Source of the DNA: Desulfosporosinus acidiphilus SJ4
GTDB taxonomy: Bacteria; Bacillota; Desulfitobacteriia; Desulfitobacteriales; Desulfitobacteriaceae
Direction: 5' to 3'
Length of the DNA stretch: 64,000 nucleotides
Assembly (NCBI RefSeq): GCF_000255115.2
Contig: NC_018068.1
Coordinates: 4,745,977-4,809,976, forward strand
The position numbers were made by a program, and so were the translations under genes. The notes beneath the pieces are model-generated. The model worked only from the letters and a program-made list of their open reading frames with translations. It was not told the origin of the DNA and did no database searches. This document shows positions 40,163-50,331 of the stretch, in pieces (within the stretch, counting starts at the first letter, position 1; each line of letters starts with the position of its first letter).

Positions 40163-40221
40163 CAAAAACAAAAGCCCAATTACACTAGTCCCTTCTTAAG
40201 AAGGACCAGCATAACTCGGCT
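40163..40221 (-). terminator. Leader terminator of the glpF operon (antitermination target)
   Basis: On the minus strand a stem of about 20 bp (AGCCGAGTTATGCTGGTCC with GGGACTAGTGTAATTGGGCT, several G-U pairs) is followed by TTTGTTTTTG. It lies about 60 bases after the transcription start and 230 before glpF. Such leader terminators are opened by GlpP in Bacillus. Confidence 0.8.
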
Positions 40222-40290
40222 TCTCTAATACTCTAGCCTTAATATTAAGTTAAGCAAATTTCAATGAAGTAATCGCTTGTCTGTGATATC

Positions 40291-40319
40291 AGTATATTCT
40301 TTCTTTTGGACTTTTTCAA
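40291..40319 (-). promoter_or_regulatory. Promoter of the glpF operon
   Basis: On the minus strand TTGAAA (40314-40319), a 17-base spacer, TATACT (40291-40296). Near-consensus for the housekeeping sigma factor, with the predicted start near 40284 just ahead of the leader terminator. Confidence 0.75.
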
Positions 40320-40437
40320 TACCTAAAATAACAAAATTTCCGATAATTCTTGTTCCTTAATTAACCTAAATTAGAAGAAAACCTTTGGCATCAGTTTTTC
40401 AGCAATTATTACAATTAACCCGAGCCATAATGTTTAG

Positions 40438-41838
40438 TTAGTACCTTTTTCTCACCGTTGTCGTAGGAATTCCTAACTCGTCCCTATATTTAGCAACAGT
40501 TCTCCTGGAAATTTCCATGTCTTTTGCCTTAAGCAGATCAGCTAATTTCTGGTCTGAGTAGGGACTCTTAGGGTTCTCTGCGGAAATAATCTCACGCAGA
40601 GCGAGCTTAATCTTCTCCGTAGTGATGTTTGAATCGTTATTATGTCCTCTCCCCATGCCATTAGCGAAAAAGAATTTAAATTCGTAAATTCCGCGTGGAG
40701 TCTGAACATATTTATGAGAAGTAGCCCGGCTGACGGTAGATTCATGCACACCGATTTCCTCAGCGATATCCCGCAGCGTGAGCGGTTTTAAATACTGAAT
40801 CCCGTGACGCAGAAAATCCGTTTGCCACTTCACAATAGCATTGGCAACTTTATATAAGGTTAAGCGCCGCTGTTCAATACTGCGAATCAACCAGGCAGCC
40901 GCGTTTAGCTTTTGCTCTACAAATTTGCGGGTGTCGGTCTCTCCCTCATGACTGAGAGCCTCGCGGTAGGTTTTATTGATGCCCAGGCGAGGAACGGTAA
41001 CATCATTCACTAAAATGATGAATTCACCGCCCACCTCTTCTATCACAACGTCGGGTACAATATAGCGCACATCTCCGGGGCCGGAAAAGCGGACCCCCGG
41101 CTTAGGATCTAATTTGCGAAGCAAGTCTGCCAATTCTTGAACCCGAGTAATCGATAACTTCATGGTATGAGCAATCTTTTGCAGACGTCCCGCTGCTAAA
41201 TCTTCAAGATGCTTCAGTAATTCCGGTAATTCCGTAGGACAGTTTGGAATTAGAGGAAGCTGTAATCTCAAACACTCTTCAAGACTGCGTGCACCTACGC
41301 CTAAAGGATCCAAAGCTTGAACTGCCGCCAAGGCTTTTTCAGCGACTTCCAAAGTGACTTGGGTTTCTCGCGCAATATCTTCTAACGTCAACGTTAGGCC
41401 GCCGTTGTCATCAAGATTCCCCACAATATACTCTGCTACGGCCAAAGAAGCAGAAATCTTTTGCACGTGAAGCTGTTCCAGCAAGTACTCCTGAAGAGTT
41501 GGTGCAGCAGCAACAAAAGGATCAAACCGCTGCTTTTCATCCGGGGTCACCCGTTCTTGCCGGATATGGTTTTCCTCTTGATCATGGAAATAATCGTGCC
41601 AATCAACTTCCCATTTATCCTCAATCGGATGTTCCTCCGCACTATTGTTCTCCGAATCTCCTTTGGCATCCAAGGTTTCCTCTTGAGTTTCCAGTAAGGG
41701 ATTCTCTAAAAGTTGCTCTTCGACGTACGTAGATAATTCGAGTGCGGACAACTGTAAAATTGTAATTGCCTGTCGCAATTCCGGAGTCATAATTAGTTTT
41801 TGAGTTTGTTCTAAACTCAAGCCATATCCTAACCGCAC
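40438..41838 (-). CDS. rpoN: RNA polymerase sigma-54 factor
   Basis: 466 residues from a GTG with GAGGGG upstream. Region I is glutamine/leucine-rich (LEQTQKLIMTPELRQAITIL) and binds activators and core. An acidic region II follows (residues about 50-100). The C-terminal part has the DNA-binding helix-turn-helix LTLRDIAEEIGVHESTVSRA and the RpoN box SRRTVAKYRDELGIP for the -24 element. It directs transcription that needs enhancer-binding proteins. It lies 52 bases after whiA, which is common in clostridia. Confidence 0.97.
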   Translation of the reverse strand: MRLGYGLSLEQTQKLIMTPELRQAITILQLSALELSTYVEEQLLENPLLETQEETLDAKGDSENNSAEEHPIEDKWEVDWHDYFHDQEENHIRQERVTPDEKQRFDPFVAAAPTLQEYLLEQLHVQKISASLAVAEYIVGNLDDNGGLTLTLEDIARETQVTLEVAEKALAAVQALDPLGVGARSLEECLRLQLPLIPNCPTELPELLKHLEDLAAGRLQKIAHTMKLSITRVQELADLLRKLDPKPGVRFSGPGDVRYIVPDVVIEEVGGEFIILVNDVTVPRLGINKTYREALSHEGETDTRKFVEQKLNAAAWLIRSIEQRRLTLYKVANAIVKWQTDFLRHGIQYLKPLTLRDIAEEIGVHESTVSRATSHKYVQTPRGIYEFKFFFANGMGRGHNNDSNITTEKIKLALREIISAENPKSPYSDQKLADLLKAKDMEISRRTVAKYRDELGIPTTTVRKRY

Positions 41839-41890
41839 CTAATCCCCTCATCTCTTTTTAGGTCTACGAGATTATTGCCTTGCTCTTGAC

Positions 41891-42850
41891 TCACATAGTT
41901 ACCTTAGGATCTCCCATCTTCTGGCTCCTGATTCGTTCTGCTAACTCTTCGATTTTACGCATTCTATGATTAACCCCTGATTTGCCTACTTTAGGCCGCA
42001 GCATTTCGCCGAGTTCTTTTAAGCTGGCATCGGGATATTCTAAGCGCAGCTCTGCCATGCCTTTAAGTGCAGGCGGCAAGGATTGAAGGCCAACTGTTTT
42101 TTGAATCAGCTCGATATTCTCCAATTGCCTCACGGCAGCATCGACAATTTTATCCAGATTTGCTGTTTCACAATTCACCAATCGATTAACTTGGTTGCGC
42201 ACATCTTTGAGAACCCGTACATTTTCAAATTCTAAGAGGGCATGGTGAGCTCCTATAAAACCGAGAAACTCTACGATGCGTTCACTTTCTTTGATATAAA
42301 CGACATACCAATGTTTGCGCATACTAACTTTAGCACCTAATTTGAAACGATTGACAAGTTGACATAAGGCTTTGGCATGTTGTTCATCATTGCTGACAAT
42401 CTCCAAATGATACGTTCCTTCAGGATTATTAATCGAACCGCCTGCTAAAAAGGCCCCTCGCAAGTAAGCCTTTTGGTCACAGCGTTTCCTGATTAAATCA
42501 GGGGGAATCCCATGGTAAATCTGTCCATCGTCATTGAGTAATCCCAAATTCCGCAAGTCTTCTGCTCCCCGGGGATAAATTCGGACCATATAAGAGTTGT
42601 TCTTACGAAGCCTGAGTTTGCGCCGAACTACAATATCCACGGGTCGTTTGAGCACATCTTTGGCTAGGCGGTAAATCTTTCGGGCTACAGGGGCGCTTTC
42701 CGTGATAACATTCAGAGCGTATTGCTGATGCGCGCTGATTTGAAGGGTACCGTCCATGCGAACTAAAGCAGCAAGTTCTGCCAGCTCACAACAAGGCTTT
42801 TGTTCAGGCAAGCGTGCCAACTCTTCTTTAGTTACAGCACTAAACGACAA
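41891..42850 (-). CDS. whiA: DNA-binding protein WhiA
   Basis: 319 residues from a TTG at 42850 with AAGGAGG eight bases upstream, giving the usual N-terminus [13 protein letters not shown]; a longer frame to 42913 overlaps yvcK. A degenerate LAGLIDADG homing-endonuclease-like domain ([20 protein letters not shown]) is followed by the C-terminal helix-turn-helix ([20 protein letters not shown]). In Firmicutes WhiA influences cell division and chromosome segregation, and it always travels with yvcK and rapZ, as here. Confidence 0.95.
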   Translation of the reverse strand: MSFSAVTKEELARLPEQKPCCELAELAALVRMDGTLQISAHQQYALNVITESAPVARKIYRLAKDVLKRPVDIVVRRKLRLRKNNSYMVRIYPRGAEDLRNLGLLNDDGQIYHGIPPDLIRKRCDQKAYLRGAFLAGGSINNPEGTYHLEIVSNDEQHAKALCQLVNRFKLGAKVSMRKHWYVVYIKESERIVEFLGFIGAHHALLEFENVRVLKDVRNQVNRLVNCETANLDKIVDAAVRQLENIELIQKTVGLQSLPPALKGMAELRLEYPDASLKELGEMLRPKVGKSGVNHRMRKIEELAERIRSQKMGDPKVTM

Positions 42851-42869
42851 TAACAATCCCTCCTTTAGT

Positions 42870-44243
42870 TTAGGTATTTTTGCGAAGCTTCTGGGACAGC
42901 AGATAAGCGTCAACTAAAGCAATCCGTTCACCCATAGGTTTTAGACGAAACAGCACGCGAACAAGTTCCTTCGCTAAACGATCCGGATCGTGCCGTACAA
43001 CATTTCTTTCTTGAACAAGGTTAGCCTCGAAATACTTTGCTCCTAAACGTTCTACTTCTTTGGGATCCGTCACCACCGGCACGGCCTCTTCCTCAACATA
43101 GCGTTGTAAAATAGAAGCTGTAATTTCTCCTTTGGTTGCCAATACCGCATCCACAAACCCAGAGCCGCAATGATTTAAAATTGCCTTAAGATGGTCGGAT
43201 ACCGTGTATCCATCTGTTTCGCCCTTTTCCGTCATTACATTGCAAACATAAACACAAGGCGCATTCACGTTTCGAATTTTTTCCCGAAGCCCATTAACTA
43301 AGAGATTAGGCAGCACACTTGTATAAAGACTGCCCGGGCCAAGAACGATAAGATCGGCCTCTTCAAGGGCCTGCAAAGCACCAGGGAGAGGGGTACAATT
43401 GTCGGGACTTAAATAAACTCGACAGATTTTTCCGTCAGTTTCCCGTATAGCTGTTTCTCCTTCAATATGTCGCCCGTCCTCAAAATCGGCACTTAATTCA
43501 ACCTGTTCCAAAGTCGATGGGAAGACCTTACCGCGCAAAGCGAAAACTTTACTAACTTGCTCAATTCCCATTTGAAAGTCACCAAACGTATCCGTCAGGC
43601 CTGCTAAAAGTAAGTTTCCTAAGCTATGGCCATTGAGTGTCCCGCCTTCAAAGCGGTACGAAAAAAGCGTATCCATAATATCCTCGGTGTCCGCCAGGGC
43701 CACTAAACAGTTCCGCACATCCCCAGGAGGCTGAATGCCTAACTCCTCGCGCAGCCGCCCTGAGCTTCCGCCATCATCCGAAACCGTTACAATCGCCGTA
43801 AGATTACGGGTATATTGTTTTAACCCGCGCAGAAGGGAGGAAAGCCCGGTCCCTCCCCCCACAACGACAATTTTGGGACCTCTCATTAAATGTTGCCGAG
43901 AATAAATGACATCAACGATTTTGCCCTCATTTTCCGGTAATACCCCGGAGATAATTGAATATAACATACGCTTAAAACCAACAATGATCAGCAAAACCCC
44001 AAGGGCACTTATGACTAAACCTGTGGGTATGGCTATAATTTGAGTGCTTCCCGTGAGACGATAAACAATCTCGCGAAATTGTAATTCCGCATATCCTAAG
44101 GCAACCCCATCATTCATGACCGCAAAACCTGTAGCAAACAAAAAAATCCCCAGAACTGTTACGAGAAACCAGCGCTTCACTTTCAAATTTGGGTAGAGCC
44201 ACTTCAGATATTGAACAATCTTCTCACGGTTTTCGCTTTTCAT
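42870..44243 (-). CDS. yvcK: YvcK/CofD-like gluconeogenesis factor with N-terminal membrane segment
   Basis: 457 residues. Two N-terminal hydrophobic helices ([18 protein letters not shown] and [17 protein letters not shown]) precede the CofD-like domain with [37 protein letters not shown] and [14 protein letters not shown]. The family binds UDP-sugars and is needed for growth on gluconeogenic carbon and for cell-wall homeostasis. The membrane-anchored form is common in clostridia. It overlaps rapZ by four bases. Confidence 0.93.
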   Translation of the reverse strand: MKSENREKIVQYLKWLYPNLKVKRWFLVTVLGIFLFATGFAVMNDGVALGYAELQFREIVYRLTGSTQIIAIPTGLVISALGVLLIIVGFKRMLYSIISGVLPENEGKIVDVIYSRQHLMRGPKIVVVGGGTGLSSLLRGLKQYTRNLTAIVTVSDDGGSSGRLREELGIQPPGDVRNCLVALADTEDIMDTLFSYRFEGGTLNGHSLGNLLLAGLTDTFGDFQMGIEQVSKVFALRGKVFPSTLEQVELSADFEDGRHIEGETAIRETDGKICRVYLSPDNCTPLPGALQALEEADLIVLGPGSLYTSVLPNLLVNGLREKIRNVNAPCVYVCNVMTEKGETDGYTVSDHLKAILNHCGSGFVDAVLATKGEITASILQRYVEEEAVPVVTDPKEVERLGAKYFEANLVQERNVVRHDPDRLAKELVRVLFRLKPMGERIALVDAYLLSQKLRKNT

Positions 44244-45139
44244 CGAGCAGTTCCGCCCTTCCTATTTTTTGCGGCATCCCGATGCTTAATACTAATAACA
44301 TAATTCCGGTCTCTTAAGAATTGTCCAACTCGTTCAGCAATGGCTACGGAACGATGCTGACCGCCTGTGCAGCCGATTCCAATGACTAAGTGAGTTTTTC
44401 CTTCTCTAATATAATTTGGAAGGATATATTCCAGGAGAGCCAAATATTTCTCCATAAATTCCTGGGCCATTTGATTGCCAAAAATATAATCCTGTACTTG
44501 TTTATCTTCGCCGGTCAAAGGGCGCAGCTTTTCCACGTAAAATGGATTTGGCAAAAATCTCACATCCATAAGCAAATCGACATCAAGGGGTATTCCATAT
44601 TTGAAACCAAAGGAGATCACCGATACTGCCATTTGAGTGCCTCGCCCTTTAGCAAACCGTTCCGCCACTTGAGCGCGCAGCTGCTGAGATGTTAAATCGG
44701 AGGTATCAATGATTTCGTCTGCCCGAATCCTTAATTCTTCAAGCTGCTGACGCTCCGCTTGAATTCCATCCAAAACTCTTCCTTGCGGAGATAAGGGATG
44801 ACGGCGGCGAGATTCTTTATAGCGCCGGATCAGCGTCTTATCAGAAGCATCTAAGAAGAGGACCCGCAGATGAAACCCTTCCGTCTCCAGATTAGTTAAG
44901 GCCTCACTCAAGGAAGAAAAAAATTCGCCTCCACGCAGGTCACAAACAATAGCAGCTTTGGAAACCTTGCCTCGTGATTGTGCACAAAGCTCCGCAAACT
45001 TCACTAAGAAAGTCGGCGGCAAATTGTCCACACAGAAAAAACCCTGATCCTCGAGGCTCTGCATAGCCTGTGTTCTTCCGGCCCCCGACAAACCTGTAAT
45101 TACAATAATTTCTAAACCTTCTTTATCCATTTCTTTCAC
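44240..45139 (-). CDS. rapZ: RNase adapter-type P-loop protein RapZ
   Basis: 299 residues. The N-terminal kinase-like domain has a Walker A variant GLSGAGRTQ, with arginine where many homologues have lysine, followed by GFFCVDNLPP. The C-terminal domain has HLVIGIGCTGGQHRSVAIAE. In enterobacteria RapZ binds glucosamine 6-phosphate and controls GlmZ decay. In Firmicutes (YvcJ) the role is less clear and nucleotide hydrolysis is reported. It is first in rapZ-yvcK-whiA, with overlapping ends. Confidence 0.94.
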   Translation of the reverse strand: MKEMDKEGLEIIVITGLSGAGRTQAMQSLEDQGFFCVDNLPPTFLVKFAELCAQSRGKVSKAAIVCDLRGGEFFSSLSEALTNLETEGFHLRVLFLDASDKTLIRRYKESRRRHPLSPQGRVLDGIQAERQQLEELRIRADEIIDTSDLTSQQLRAQVAERFAKGRGTQMAVSVISFGFKYGIPLDVDLLMDVRFLPNPFYVEKLRPLTGEDKQVQDYIFGNQMAQEFMEKYLALLEYILPNYIREGKTHLVIGIGCTGGQHRSVAIAERVGQFLRDRNYVISIKHRDAAKNRKGGTAR

Positions 45140-45149
45140 CTCCTGCTTC

Positions 45150-46328
45150 TTATGAACTTTTGTTTAAAGCCTTTAAAGCCTGAGCCTGAGCACTCGTCAG
45201 AGCATCTTGCGGACTGCTGCTTCCCGCCAGCGCATTGCTCCAGGCTGTATCCTGAAGGGATATCAAGTTCCACTCCGGGGCGCTTCCCACAAGTCCCCAT
45301 GCCTTTGAAAAAGCGCGATAAGCTTGGGGAAAGATTCCCTTTTGAGCTTCAGGCAGCTGATAGTAAGCCATATTCGCGGGCAGAAGGGATCCCGACTTGG
45401 CAAGAGCCCCTTCCACGTCGGGCTGTAGAAGTGCTTGTTCAACGATTTTAATCTCCGGACTAAGATCCTTGGTCATGATCGCGGAATTCGCAATTCCGAA
45501 AGTTAAACCCAGAAGCGGTTCACCCTGACCTGCCGTCAAGTCGGTTAAAGAAACACATCCCCAAGGAACTTTTTGCTGATTTAAGAGTACTGACTGGCTG
45601 GCTCCTGCAATAACATAGGGAGCCTGACCCCCTGCAAAGGACGTAAGGGCTTGAGGATCAATCCGAAGGCTCTTAGCGTTTTGCCAAGCTATTAGCTGCT
45701 GTAAAAAGGCAAGGTTGCTGGGATTATCTAAAGCAGGGTTTCCTCCGGTCATTAAGGCCCCTCCCTGACCGCTCCACCAGGCGGAAAGCGTCGCTGTATC
45801 AGCTGCAGGAACAGAGATTCCGCCTTGAGATGAGAATAAATCCGCAAGGGTGCTCGGAGCATTTGCCGTATCGGTTCTATAATAAAGCATCGGAACATCC
45901 GTTAACCAGGGTAATGCATATTGTGTATCTCCAAAGCGAAAACCGGCAGCAGCAGCGGTAAAACTTCCTTGATCCGCATAGGCAACCTTGGCCAGAGTCC
46001 CTTGACTATATAGCTGACGAATAATTTCTCTTCTGGCAATAAAAATTTCCGGCCCTTCTCCGCCTGCTTCAGCTTGGTAGGTAAAGGCTGCAAAATTCTG
46101 TTCCGGAACATATCTGAGCTTTACAATCACCTGAGGATGAGCCTTATTAATCGCCTGAACCTGGTTCTGCAAGGCATCAGCCTGTGCCCCAAGGAGAGAA
46201 TGCCAAACCTCGATGACTGCAGGTGCCGGACCGCCCGGTTCTCCTGTCTGTGGCGCTTTGCTGCATCCACTGACCAAAAATACAATGATTAGCATACAGA
46301 ATATACTGTGCAGTAAACGGGAAATCAT
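45150..46328 (-). CDS. Extracellular solute-binding lipoprotein (family 1, sugar-type)
   Basis: 392 residues from the ATG at 46328, which has TGGAG upstream; the open frame extends left without a start site. A lipoprotein signal (SIFCMLIIVFLVSGC, cysteine at about 23) is followed by a maltose-binding-like fold (VIEVWHSLLGAQADALQNQV). It should capture a solute outside the membrane for an ABC importer. No permease or ATPase gene is near, so it is an orphan. Ligand unknown. It lies ten bases before rapZ on the same strand. Confidence 0.85.
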   Translation of the reverse strand: MISRLLHSIFCMLIIVFLVSGCSKAPQTGEPGGPAPAVIEVWHSLLGAQADALQNQVQAINKAHPQVIVKLRYVPEQNFAAFTYQAEAGGEGPEIFIARREIIRQLYSQGTLAKVAYADQGSFTAAAAGFRFGDTQYALPWLTDVPMLYYRTDTANAPSTLADLFSSQGGISVPAADTATLSAWWSGQGGALMTGGNPALDNPSNLAFLQQLIAWQNAKSLRIDPQALTSFAGGQAPYVIAGASQSVLLNQQKVPWGCVSLTDLTAGQGEPLLGLTFGIANSAIMTKDLSPEIKIVEQALLQPDVEGALAKSGSLLPANMAYYQLPEAQKGIFPQAYRAFSKAWGLVGSAPEWNLISLQDTAWSNALAGSSSPQDALTSAQAQALKALNKSS

Positions 46329-46341
46329 TGTTTCACTCCAT

Positions 46342-48117
46342 TCAAACTTGATAGCGATAAACCTTGACTTGCCCCTGCCGGTAAATGAAGAGGAACCAGC
46401 TTGGTACATCTTCACCCGTTTGCAGCACATCTGTCTCGAAATAAGCCACTGCTGTATTACGATTCCACTGACGTCGATCCATGGCTGCAAACTCAGGAAT
46501 AACCCTCGCCCAATAGTCGTTTCGTTGAATCTCTTCGCCGGTGCGCTTTAGCTCCGCTTCCTTCGCCTCTTGACTTGCACCTACGGCAAAATAATCAGGA
46601 AGGGTTTTGGGCCGTTCCCATAAGTAATAGTCAAAGCGCAGTGCGTCAAGGAAAGAGCGCGTTAAATCTAACTCTGATGTGCTTAACATATTGGGCTGAG
46701 TTTGGGATTGAATCCAGATTATAAAATCCCAAAGTTTATCAAATAATGCTTTACCCGGCCACAGCCGCTGAAACCATCCTTGTTTCTCCCAATATAGGGC
46801 CAATTGATGGTAGAAATCAAAAGCTGAGGGAAAAAAGTGAAGAGCTTCACGCAAAACATGGGTGAACTTACCGGAATTATAGTATTTGTCAAGAACCTCT
46901 TCTATGCGATGTAATTGCAGCATTTCACCATGAGACAAGGCTGCGGTTTCAAGAATAGTATATGGCGGATCAGGGTTAAACAGAAGCCCATATTGTCGGC
47001 TTCTCAGGCGCAAACCCGATCCTTTCAGGACTTTTAGAAATCCCAGTTGGAGCATGTCCGGCCCCACTGAGTAAACATCATTGAAGGATTTACGAAAATT
47101 CGTCCAGTTTTCCAGGGGCAGCCCGGCAATCAAATCAAGATGCAAAGGGATCTGCAAATCCTTCATGACAGGTACAAACCTTTTCCAGTCTTCAAAGTTC
47201 TGATGTCGGGCAACAACTTCCAGAGTGGGCTGATAGGTCGATTGCACACCAATTTCCATCTGAATCAGACCCCGTGGATAATCTTTCAGATAGTCCATCC
47301 ATTCTTCATCTAAAAGATCCCCTGCTATTTCGCAATGGACCCGCACTCGATCATTTAATCCCAAAGAACAAGTCTCTTCACGTACAATCGTCAGAATTTC
47401 CAAAGCATGCTTCTTATGGGCATTAAATGTACGGTCAACAAACTTGATGGTACGTGCGCCTTGACTTAAAAGGCGCCGAAACATGATGCGAAATTTTTCG
47501 GGAGCCAAATAGCGAACGCCTTGAAAGGTCGAGGACAAACAATACTGACAGGAAAAAGGACACCCACGGGTAGTTTCGACATAAACAATCCGGCCGGAAA
47601 AATCCTCATCACCAGAATAGGGAAAGGGAAGTTCGTTTAAATTGAGCAATGCCCGGCTAGGAGGATTGACGATCACGTTCCCGTCATGTTTCCAGGCCAG
47701 CCCCTCGACCTGTGAAAGATTCCCGCCTTCCTGCCAAGCTCTAAGCAGATCAGGGAAAGATTTCTCTCCCTCGTCAAGAATCACGGCATCCACTTCATGG
47801 TGCGACCTCAAAAACTCTTCTGTTTCAAAGGATACCTCCGGGCCCCCAAGTACAAATTGCACATCCGGGCAGACCGGATGAAGCTGTCTAATGACACTCA
47901 TGACTTCTTTTATGTTCCAAATATAACATGAAAAACCTATAACATCGGCCTGAGTTTCATAAATTTCTCCGGCGATACGCTCAAGGTGGTCATTAATACT
48001 GTATTCACGCAGAATAACGTCGGATGTTACTGACTGGCGTACGCTTTCTTGCAAATAGCGAAGGGCTAAATTGGTATGAACATATTTTGCATTGAGTGCT
48101 ACGAGTAGAACACGCAA
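46342..48117 (-). CDS. B12-binding radical SAM protein (DUF4080 type)
   Basis: About 591 residues from a TTG at 48117, which has GGGGG nine bases upstream; TTG at 48126 is closer to the site and less likely. An N-terminal cobalamin-binding fold (VLLVALNAKYVHTNLALRYL) is followed by LGGPEVSFETEEFL and the radical SAM cluster motif CPFSCQYC in VYVETTRGCPFSCQYCLSS. The C-terminal 200 residues match the DUF4080 type. Members are thought to carry out methylation or rearrangement with B12. The substrate is unknown. It lies 13 bases before the solute-binding protein gene. Confidence 0.88.
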   Translation of the reverse strand: MRVLLVALNAKYVHTNLALRYLQESVRQSVTSDVILREYSINDHLERIAGEIYETQADVIGFSCYIWNIKEVMSVIRQLHPVCPDVQFVLGGPEVSFETEEFLRSHHEVDAVILDEGEKSFPDLLRAWQEGGNLSQVEGLAWKHDGNVIVNPPSRALLNLNELPFPYSGDEDFSGRIVYVETTRGCPFSCQYCLSSTFQGVRYLAPEKFRIMFRRLLSQGARTIKFVDRTFNAHKKHALEILTIVREETCSLGLNDRVRVHCEIAGDLLDEEWMDYLKDYPRGLIQMEIGVQSTYQPTLEVVARHQNFEDWKRFVPVMKDLQIPLHLDLIAGLPLENWTNFRKSFNDVYSVGPDMLQLGFLKVLKGSGLRLRSRQYGLLFNPDPPYTILETAALSHGEMLQLHRIEEVLDKYYNSGKFTHVLREALHFFPSAFDFYHQLALYWEKQGWFQRLWPGKALFDKLWDFIIWIQSQTQPNMLSTSELDLTRSFLDALRFDYYLWERPKTLPDYFAVGASQEAKEAELKRTGEEIQRNDYWARVIPEFAAMDRRQWNRNTAVAYFETDVLQTGEDVPSWFLFIYRQGQVKVYRYQV

Positions 48118-48267
48118 ATCTGACAATCCCCCTTCGCCCTAAGTATAGCGTTTTAGACCGTTTAATGCAATTCTTGTGCCAGAATGCACGAAGGCCTTCC
48201 ACTATTAATAAGCAGAAGGCCGTTAACCTTTTGGTTGGATTAGTATTCTTATTATTAGAAAATATTA

Positions 48268-49272
48268 TTAGAAGATAACATCCATACTGATATCACTTAG
48301 AGAAGCACATCCCGTCAATACCATGGCTTGTTTAAGTTCGTTTGTCATCCTGCGCAGGACTGTGGCAACCCCCTCAGCACCTCCGCCATAAGCAGCTATC
48401 ACAAGAGGACGTCCGATAAGGACAGCATCTGCACCAAGAGCCAGCATTTTCAAGACATCAACTCCTGACCGTATTCCTCCGTCTGCCAGCACCGCAATTC
48501 GACCATTGACTGCCGCTGCAATTTCCGGCAGAGCCTCAGCCGTGCCCGGAGTGTGATCAATCATCCGCCCCCCGTGATTAGAAACAACAATGCCCGCTGC
48601 ACCTGCCTCAATGGCAATTTCCGCTTCATCGACCGTCATAATCCCCTTAAGGATTACCGGCAGCGTCGTCCCGGATATAATTGTTTTTAATTCCTCTAGA
48701 GACTTTGGCCCTACAGCCATGGTTGACAAACCGGCAGCATCGACATCCATGCCCACCGCTATGACCTTAGCTTCTTCGGCGCGTTTAAGACATTTAATGA
48801 CTTCCTCAGGCTCCCTCGGTTTTGTGAAGGCGATACCACGGCCTTGAAATTTAGCGATTTGATCCACACCGGTATTATACAGCGCTACATCCGGGCCGTC
48901 ACCCGTAGTTCCTAAAGAACCCTCCGTCAGGCAGCCCTGGAGAATAGCCTCTGCCCATTCCTCTTCACTCAAAGCTCCGCCCATATTAAATTTATTGCCG
49001 GTGATAGGAGCTGCAATAATCGGCGTTACTAACTCTTGACCAAAAAATTCCAGTCTTGTGTTCGGATCTTTGGCGCCGTGCAGGGACCTTAAGTTTATGC
49101 GATAAGCAGCAAGAGCCTCAACATTATTCTTAAAGGAAGCACCGGTACCGGCACCCCCCATTCCCGGAACCTCCCCGACACAGGCTTTGCCATTGCATTC
49201 CGGACAAACGCGGCAATATCCCTTAAGTTTTTCGCGAGCAGTTTCGCGAATGGTCTTCATGGTCATTTTCAT
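48268..49272 (-). CDS. FMN-dependent alpha-hydroxy-acid oxidase/dehydrogenase family protein
   Basis: 334 residues from the ATG at 49272 after GGGGGA. TIM barrel with the FMN and substrate motifs VVSNHGGRMIDHTPGTAEALP and VLADGGIRSGVDVLKMLALGADAVLIGRP. An N-terminal cysteine-rich motif (CRVCPECNGKACVGE) is unusual for lactate oxidases and typical of the anaerobic relatives, suggesting a metal or iron-sulfur site. In the family, 2-hydroxy acids are oxidised using FMN. The electron acceptor and substrate here are not known. Confidence 0.85.
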   Translation of the reverse strand: MKMTMKTIRETAREKLKGYCRVCPECNGKACVGEVPGMGGAGTGASFKNNVEALAAYRINLRSLHGAKDPNTRLEFFGQELVTPIIAAPITGNKFNMGGALSEEEWAEAILQGCLTEGSLGTTGDGPDVALYNTGVDQIAKFQGRGIAFTKPREPEEVIKCLKRAEEAKVIAVGMDVDAAGLSTMAVGPKSLEELKTIISGTTLPVILKGIMTVDEAEIAIEAGAAGIVVSNHGGRMIDHTPGTAEALPEIAAAVNGRIAVLADGGIRSGVDVLKMLALGADAVLIGRPLVIAAYGGGAEGVATVLRRMTNELKQAMVLTGCASLSDISMDVIF

Positions 49273-49309
49273 TTGTTTTTCCCCCACATTTTTAATTCAT
49301 ATCCGTATA

Positions 49310-50173
49310 TTAAGAACTTGTCATTCCTTCTGGCACTCTTCGAACCAAGTCTAAGGCTGATCCCAAAACATAGCGTTCAATGGCTTCAGCCACGCCGTCT
49401 TCCTGATTTGTAGCAGTTACTATATTCGCCTGTTCTTGAATTTCTTTCCGGGCATTCCCCATGGCAACGCCAACTCCGGCATATTTTATCATTTCCAGGT
49501 CATTAAAGCTGTCCCCTATGGCCATGACTTCTTCTTGAGCTATATTAAACCTCTCTGCCAAAGCAGCAAGAGCAACCCCTTTGTTAACCGTGGATTCCGT
49601 CATTTCCAGAAAATAGGGCTTAGACTTTGTAAGATGCACTTTATCACCATATCGTTGGTCCAAAAACGGCGTTAGTTGGTCTAACCCTGCTTCTTCCGCC
49701 ATCAATAATATCTTTTCAACCCCTTCAGGCTCCTGAGATATTGTCTCTTGCAAATCAGCTTCTTCAATCGAGACCTTTGAGATGCGGGCGTATTGCTCCG
49801 ATAGTTCTGTCAACTTTGAGGTAATAACACGATTTTTTAGATAGATCTGTGCATACATCCCGCGTTCCAAAACATCGCCGATAATTTTCTTTGCTAGCGC
49901 GCTTGGGATCACACGGCGGAAAAGAATTTCTCCGCTGATAACTTGTTGGACCATTGCCCCATGATAGGTAATCACAGGAACATCGATGCCCAATTGGAGA
50001 GCATAGGGCCGCGTAGATATAGGCATGCGACCTGTTGCGATGGTTACCTTAACTTTTTGCTCCTGAGCCTTTTGAATAGCCTTGACCACACGAGGAGAGA
50101 TTGTCCAATCATCTCTTAATAACGTATCATCCAAATCCATAGCCACTAAGCGGATAGCCAATTTTTTCTTCAA
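49310..50173 (-). CDS. HAD-superfamily Cof-type phosphatase
   Basis: 287 residues. Motif I VAMDLDDTLLRDD (nucleophile aspartate near residue 13), motif II ATGRM, motif III lysine in STVNKGVAL, and motif IV AIGDSFNDLEMIKYAGVGVAMGNA, with a large C2-type cap between. Such IIB phosphatases act on sugar phosphates or flavin and pyridoxal phosphates. Specificity is not readable. It lies about 40 bases after the FMN-enzyme gene's start on the same strand. Confidence 0.92.
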   Translation of the reverse strand: MKKKLAIRLVAMDLDDTLLRDDWTISPRVVKAIQKAQEQKVKVTIATGRMPISTRPYALQLGIDVPVITYHGAMVQQVISGEILFRRVIPSALAKKIIGDVLERGMYAQIYLKNRVITSKLTELSEQYARISKVSIEEADLQETISQEPEGVEKILLMAEEAGLDQLTPFLDQRYGDKVHLTKSKPYFLEMTESTVNKGVALAALAERFNIAQEEVMAIGDSFNDLEMIKYAGVGVAMGNARKEIQEQANIVTATNQEDGVAEAIERYVLGSALDLVRRVPEGMTSS

Positions 50174-50331
50174 CTCCCGTACCTCCCTTTAGAGAGGTAA
50201 AAAATCCCTTGATCCCTATCTAAGACCCCCGCTTCTATAGCGGAAGTGACTCCAACACTCTCTTCGGAGAAGGCAGAGCCCTCAAGAATACCTCACGGAA
50301 ATTCCGTTGTTTAATCCGTTACTGAATGATT

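Noticed and set aside
44240-45139. Arginine in place of the Walker A lysine of RapZ as a loss of function
   Set aside because: From memory, GAGR variants are common in RapZ homologues, so it is noted but not treated as a defect.
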